This document shows, one piece after another, positions 22,875-24,548 of a stretch of DNA of 24,548 bases; position 1 is the stretch's first letter, and each line of letters starts with the position of its first letter. Source of the stretch: Gemmatimonadales bacterium. GTDB lineage: Bacteria; Gemmatimonadota; Gemmatimonadetes; Gemmatimonadales; GWC2-71-9. Below the pieces are notes generated by a model. It was not told the origin of the DNA, did not search any database, and saw only the letters and a list, made by a program, of their open reading frames with translations. The stretch is from positions 1 to 24,548 of the forward strand of contig JACCSZ010000386.1 of assembly GCA_013812695.1 (NCBI GenBank), written 5' to 3'. A program made the translations under genes and the position numbers.

Positions 22875-22886
22875 GCTCGGGATGAC
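22875..22886 (-). repeat. Fragment of the GTCATCCTGAGC-type intergenic repeat
   Basis: On the minus strand this reads GTCATCCCGAGC, one base from the copy at 14046-14057. It sits 9 nt after the aminotransferase stop, next to a small hairpin (AGCGG/CCGCT, 22865-22877). The rest of the 68-nt gap shows nothing clear. Confidence 0.4.
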
Positions 22887-22934
22887 ACCGCCTGGTCACC
22901 ATCCACTACCACCCCGAACCTGACCGGACTTCCG

Positions 22935-24512
22935 ATGCCACCCTCGTTCCCCGACATGCTCACCGCCGGCTACGGATTCACCGACCCCGCCGTCATTCTG
23001 GGTTCCGCCATCGAGCGCGGCGGCACGGTGCATCAGGAGCCCAAGGTCAAGGTTCCGCTGGCGATGATGAATCGGCACGGCCTCATCGCTGGCGCGACGG
23101 GAACCGGCAAGACCCGGACGCTGCAGCTCCTCAGCGAGCAGCTCTCGGCGCAGGGCGTGCCGGTGTTCGCGGCCGACATCAAGGGCGACCTGAGCGGCCT
23201 CGCCGTCCCGGGCGAATCGACCGAGCGGGTCAACGCCCGGGCGTCGGATGTCGGCTGGAGCTGGAAAGGGGCAGGGGTGCCCGTCGAGTTCGTGAGCCTG
23301 ACCGGGAAGCTGGGCGTGCAACTCCGCGCGACGGTGAGTTCGTTCGGCCCGCTGCTCCTGGCCAAGACGCTCTCGCTCAACGAAACCCAGAGCGGCGTGC
23401 TCACGATGGCCTTCAAGTACTGCGACGACAGCCGGCTTCCGCTGCTCGACCTGCCGGACCTGCGCGCCGTGCTCCAGTACCTCGCCTCGGACGAGGGCAA
23501 GCCGGCGCTGGCGCAGTACGGCGGCATGTCGGGCGCGACGGTGGGCGTGCTGCTCCGGCGCATGCTCGAGCTCGAGTCGCAGGGCGCGGGCCAGTTCTTC
23601 GGCGAACCGGAGTTCGACGTGCAGGACCTGATGCAGGTGACCTCGGACGGCCGCGGCATCGTGACCTGCCTCGAGCTGGGCGACGTACAGGACCGGCCGC
23701 TGCTCTGGTCCACCTTCATGATGTGGCTGCTGGCCGAGCTGTATCACAACCTTCCCGAGGCTGGCGACCTCCCGAAGCCGAAACTGGTCTTCTTCTTCGA
23801 CGAGGCACACCTGCTGTTCCGGGACGCCTCGAAGGCATTCCTCGACCAGGTGCAGCAGGTGGTGCGGCTGATCCGCTCCAAGGGCGTCGGCGTGTATTTC
23901 GTGACCCAGACACCCAAGGACGTGCCGGCCGACGTGCTCGCGCAGTTGAGCAACCGGGTGCAGCACGCGCTTCGCGCGCACACGCCCAATGACGATACTG
24001 CGCTCCGCGCGACCGTCCGGACGTTTCCAAAGACCAGCTTCTACGATCTCGAGGAGACCCTCACCGCGCTCGGCATCGGCGAGGCGGCCGTGACGGTGCT
24101 CGACGCCCGGGGCGCGCCGACGCCCGTCGTCGCCACGCGGCTGATTCCGCCGGGCTCCCGCATGGCACCGCTGACACCCGACGAGCTGCAGGCCGACATC
24201 AGGCAGTCCGCGCTCGTCGCCGAGTACGGCGAGGCTGTGGACCGCGAGAGCGCGCGCGAGATGCTGGCGGCCCGCATGACCCGCACGCAACCACTTCCCC
24301 CGGCGTCGGCGCCGGCTGAGCCCGCCCCAGCCGCGCCGCCGGCCGGCGCGGGGCGTGCGGCGAAGACCGTCGCCCGGGTGGCGAGTGGCGCGCTGGTCGG
24401 CGCCCTCTCCTCGACCATCGGCCGGACGGTCGGACGCGAGATCATCCGCGGCGTCTTCGGCCTGCTGGGCGTCAAGCCGCCGCGCAGCACCACGCGCCGC
24501 TCCCGCTGGTAA
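22935..24512 (+). CDS. YjgR/DUF853 family HerA-like ATPase
   Basis: The 525-residue protein has Walker A GATGTGKT at residues 53-60, followed by FAADIKGDLSGLA near 78-90, both hallmarks of DUF853, and Walker B LVFFFDEAHLLF at about 284-295. Later conserved parts are GVGVYFVTQTPKDVPADVLAQLSNRVQHALRA and ETLTALGIGEAAVTVLD. The C-terminus has an Ala/Pro-rich linker (about 450-475) and ends with GREIIRGVFGLLGVKPP, a tail shared with E. coli YjgR. HerA-FtsK ATPases pump DNA or proteins; the cell role of this family is not settled. No NurA, Sir2 or other defence partner is adjacent. The start ATG has no obvious ribosome binding site. The 36 nt after its stop hold no recognisable feature. Confidence 0.93.
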   Translation: MPPSFPDMLTAGYGFTDPAVILGSAIERGGTVHQEPKVKVPLAMMNRHGLIAGATGTGKTRTLQLLSEQLSAQGVPVFAADIKGDLSGLAVPGESTERVNARASDVGWSWKGAGVPVEFVSLTGKLGVQLRATVSSFGPLLLAKTLSLNETQSGVLTMAFKYCDDSRLPLLDLPDLRAVLQYLASDEGKPALAQYGGMSGATVGVLLRRMLELESQGAGQFFGEPEFDVQDLMQVTSDGRGIVTCLELGDVQDRPLLWSTFMMWLLAELYHNLPEAGDLPKPKLVFFFDEAHLLFRDASKAFLDQVQQVVRLIRSKGVGVYFVTQTPKDVPADVLAQLSNRVQHALRAHTPNDDTALRATVRTFPKTSFYDLEETLTALGIGEAAVTVLDARGAPTPVVATRLIPPGSRMAPLTPDELQADIRQSALVAEYGEAVDRESAREMLAARMTRTQPLPPASAPAEPAPAAPPAGAGRAAKTVARVASGALVGALSSTIGRTVGREIIRGVFGLLGVKPPRSTTRRSRW

Positions 24513-24548
24513 GGCGCGCGCGGACCACGGTGCTGGAGATCCGCCGCT

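Noticed and set aside
22896..24290. 464-codon minus-strand frame antisense to the HerA-like ATPase
   Set aside because: Arg/Glu/His/Gln-rich composition without recognisable motifs; the plus-strand ATPase has all family motifs.
22935..24512. HerA-like ATPase as part of a defence module
   Set aside because: The motifs and C-terminal tail fit the YjgR/DUF853 family, and no Sir2, DUF4297, nuclease or NurA partner is adjacent in the window.

Overview
The window is GC-rich, gene-dense bacterial chromosome with no rRNA, tRNA, CRISPR array, integrase or transposase that I can see. The order yebC-ruvC-ruvA-(zinc ribbon)-ruvB-queA-tgt-yajC-def-fmt, the PorX-type response regulator with a PglZ domain, and a base composition and codon use strongly biased to G/C suggest Gemmatimonadota or a close relative in the FCB superphylum. 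This placement is inference from gene content and was not tested by a search.

Region 1 (1-7408, minus strand) is a housekeeping operon. It is read from a sigma70-like promoter at about 7448-7476 through yebC, the Holliday-junction genes ruvC, ruvA and ruvB (a 58-residue zinc-ribbon gene lies between ruvA and ruvB), the queuosine genes queA and tgt, the Sec accessory gene yajC, and the N-terminal formylation/deformylation pair def and fmt. It ends in a truncated gene that looks like thiamine phosphate synthase. Most junctions are ATGA or TGATG overlaps or short gaps, so translation is probably coupled. A lipoprotein gene (7524-8000) is fired divergently from the same intergenic region.

Region 2 (8074-20125) is a surface-glycan block. 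It holds a GT9 heptosyltransferase-like enzyme with a small coupled helical protein; divergently, a PorX-like response regulator/phosphatase overlaps an MsbA-like ABC exporter; then two CgeB-like glycosyltransferases, three GT4 enzymes, one GT2-like enzyme and a SAM methyltransferase. Together these could assemble, modify and export a lipid-linked oligosaccharide (LPS core or similar). The actual glycan cannot be deduced.

Region 3 (20094-24512) is mixed: a patatin-like hydrolase fused to a C-terminal mono-cluster ferredoxin domain, a decayed DppC/OppC permease remnant, a class V aminotransferase, and a YjgR/DUF853 HerA-like ATPase.

Most free-standing genes have a -10-like hexamer only 5-8 nt before the start codon, which suggests leaderless mRNAs. 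The clearest case is at 17133-17140, where two overlapping -10 boxes face opposite ways, each 6 nt from a glycosyltransferase ATG. The strongest candidates for something undescribed are the patatin-ferredoxin fusion and this back-to-back leaderless promoter. No obvious complete novel system is present.
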